Source: an uncultured Veillonella sp.
Lineage (GTDB): Bacteria > Bacillota > Negativicutes > Veillonellales > Veillonellaceae
Length of the DNA: 6,357 nucleotides
Direction of reading: 5' to 3'
Assembly: GCA_937930265.1 (NCBI GenBank)
Contig: CALGLI010000308.1
Span: forward strand, 1 to 6,357
Made by a program: the position numbers and the translations under genes. The notes beneath the pieces are model-generated. The model searched no databases. It saw only the letters and a list, made by a program, of their open reading frames with translations, and was not told where the DNA came from. Below are positions 6,187 to 6,357 of this stretch, piece by piece; the first letter of the stretch is position 1, and each line of letters starts with the position of its first letter.

Positions 6187-6215
6187 AGTATACTCCTTTT
6201 AGTTAAGTTTGGCAA
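6187..6215 (-). promoter_or_regulatory. Main promoter of the aro operon (sigma-70 type)
   Basis: TTGCCA (6215-6210), a 17-bp spacer and TATACT (6192-6187) give a near-consensus promoter. An A/T-rich stretch at 6216-6229 could serve as an UP element. Transcription should start near 6180, about 27 nt before the leader ATG. It lies just after the tRNA terminator, so the operon is expressed independently of the tRNA gene. Confidence 0.85.
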
Positions 6216-6240
6216 GAAAAAAATTCAAATTGGCTCAAAT

Positions 6241-6277
6241 AAAAAACTGAACCCACAATAACGATGAGAGTTCAGTT
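6241..6277 (-). terminator. Intrinsic terminator of the tRNA-Arg gene
   Basis: On the minus strand AACTGAACTC (6277-6268) pairs with GGGTTCAGTT (6254-6245), 10 bp with one G-T pair, around a 13-nt loop, followed by a T run at 6246-6241. It begins 7 nt after the encoded CCA end of the tRNA and separates that transcript from the aro operon promoter. Confidence 0.85.
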
Positions 6278-6284
6278 ATATCAA

Positions 6285-6357
6285 TGGTGCGCCTAGCAGG
6301 AATCGAACCTGCGCACCCGGTTCCGGAGACCGGCGCTCTATCCCCTGAGCTATAGGC
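6285..6357 (-). tRNA. tRNA-Arg (CCG), lacking its first two bases at the window edge
   Basis: The minus strand folds as a cloverleaf. The acceptor 3' strand TAGGCGC (6295-6289) pairs with the visible GCCTA; the first two G/C bases lie past the edge. The D arm is GCTC/GAGC. The anticodon arm is CCGGT/ACCGG around the loop CTCCGGA, giving anticodon CCG, which reads the Arg codon CGG. The T arm is GCAGG/CCTGC around TTCGATT. The discriminator is A (6288) and CCA is encoded (6287-6285). The variable region is short (4 nt). Confidence 0.95.

Noticed and set aside
6285..6357. tRNA-Arg as an integration site for a mobile element
   Set aside because: No integrase, direct repeat of the tRNA end or foreign gene is seen. 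The DNA next to it is a normal terminator and housekeeping operon.

Overview
This window carries a shikimate (chorismate) biosynthesis operon. Every gene lies on the minus strand, so the operon reads from right to left. The protein families point to a Firmicutes-type bacterium of moderate to low GC. The features used are a type I-beta DAHP synthase with an N-terminal ferredoxin-like domain, a clostridial-style EPSP synthase, a shikimate dehydrogenase fused to shikimate kinase, very AT-rich intergenic DNA and strong AGGAGG/AAGGAG ribosome sites. I lean towards a Negativicutes organism such as Veillonella, but this is inference from overall likeness and not a proven assignment.

Layout in the direction of transcription: a tRNA-Arg (anticodon CCG; its first two bases are cut off by the right edge) is closed by an intrinsic terminator at 6241-6277. 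A good sigma-70-type promoter follows (TTGCCA, 17 bp, TATACT; 6187-6215). It drives a leader transcript with a well-spaced AAGGAG and a 31-codon ORF (6058-6153) that contains the run Phe-Tyr-Trp-Phe-Phe. The leader RNA can form three mutually exclusive helices: a 13-bp 1:2 hairpin over the aromatic codons, an 8-bp 2:3 antiterminator, and a 12-bp 3:4 terminator with a T run. This is the architecture of a ribosome-mediated transcription attenuator that could sense all three aromatic amino acids. It is too short for an ordinary ORF scan and is the most interesting item here.

Downstream are aroF-type DAHP synthase (4910-5917), aroB (3848-4900, 9 nt later), a 178-nt AT-rich gap, aroA (2404-3669), a 189-nt AT-rich gap, aroC (1090-2214) and an aroE-aroK fusion (1-1089) that starts directly after the aroC stop codon and runs off the left edge. 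Together these encode DAHP synthesis, 3-dehydroquinate synthesis, dehydroshikimate reduction, shikimate phosphorylation, EPSP synthesis and chorismate synthesis. The only missing step is 3-dehydroquinate dehydratase (aroD/aroQ), which may lie beyond the left edge or elsewhere. The pathway looks controlled at two levels: by attenuation at the leader, and probably by aromatic feedback on the DAHP synthase through its N-terminal domain.
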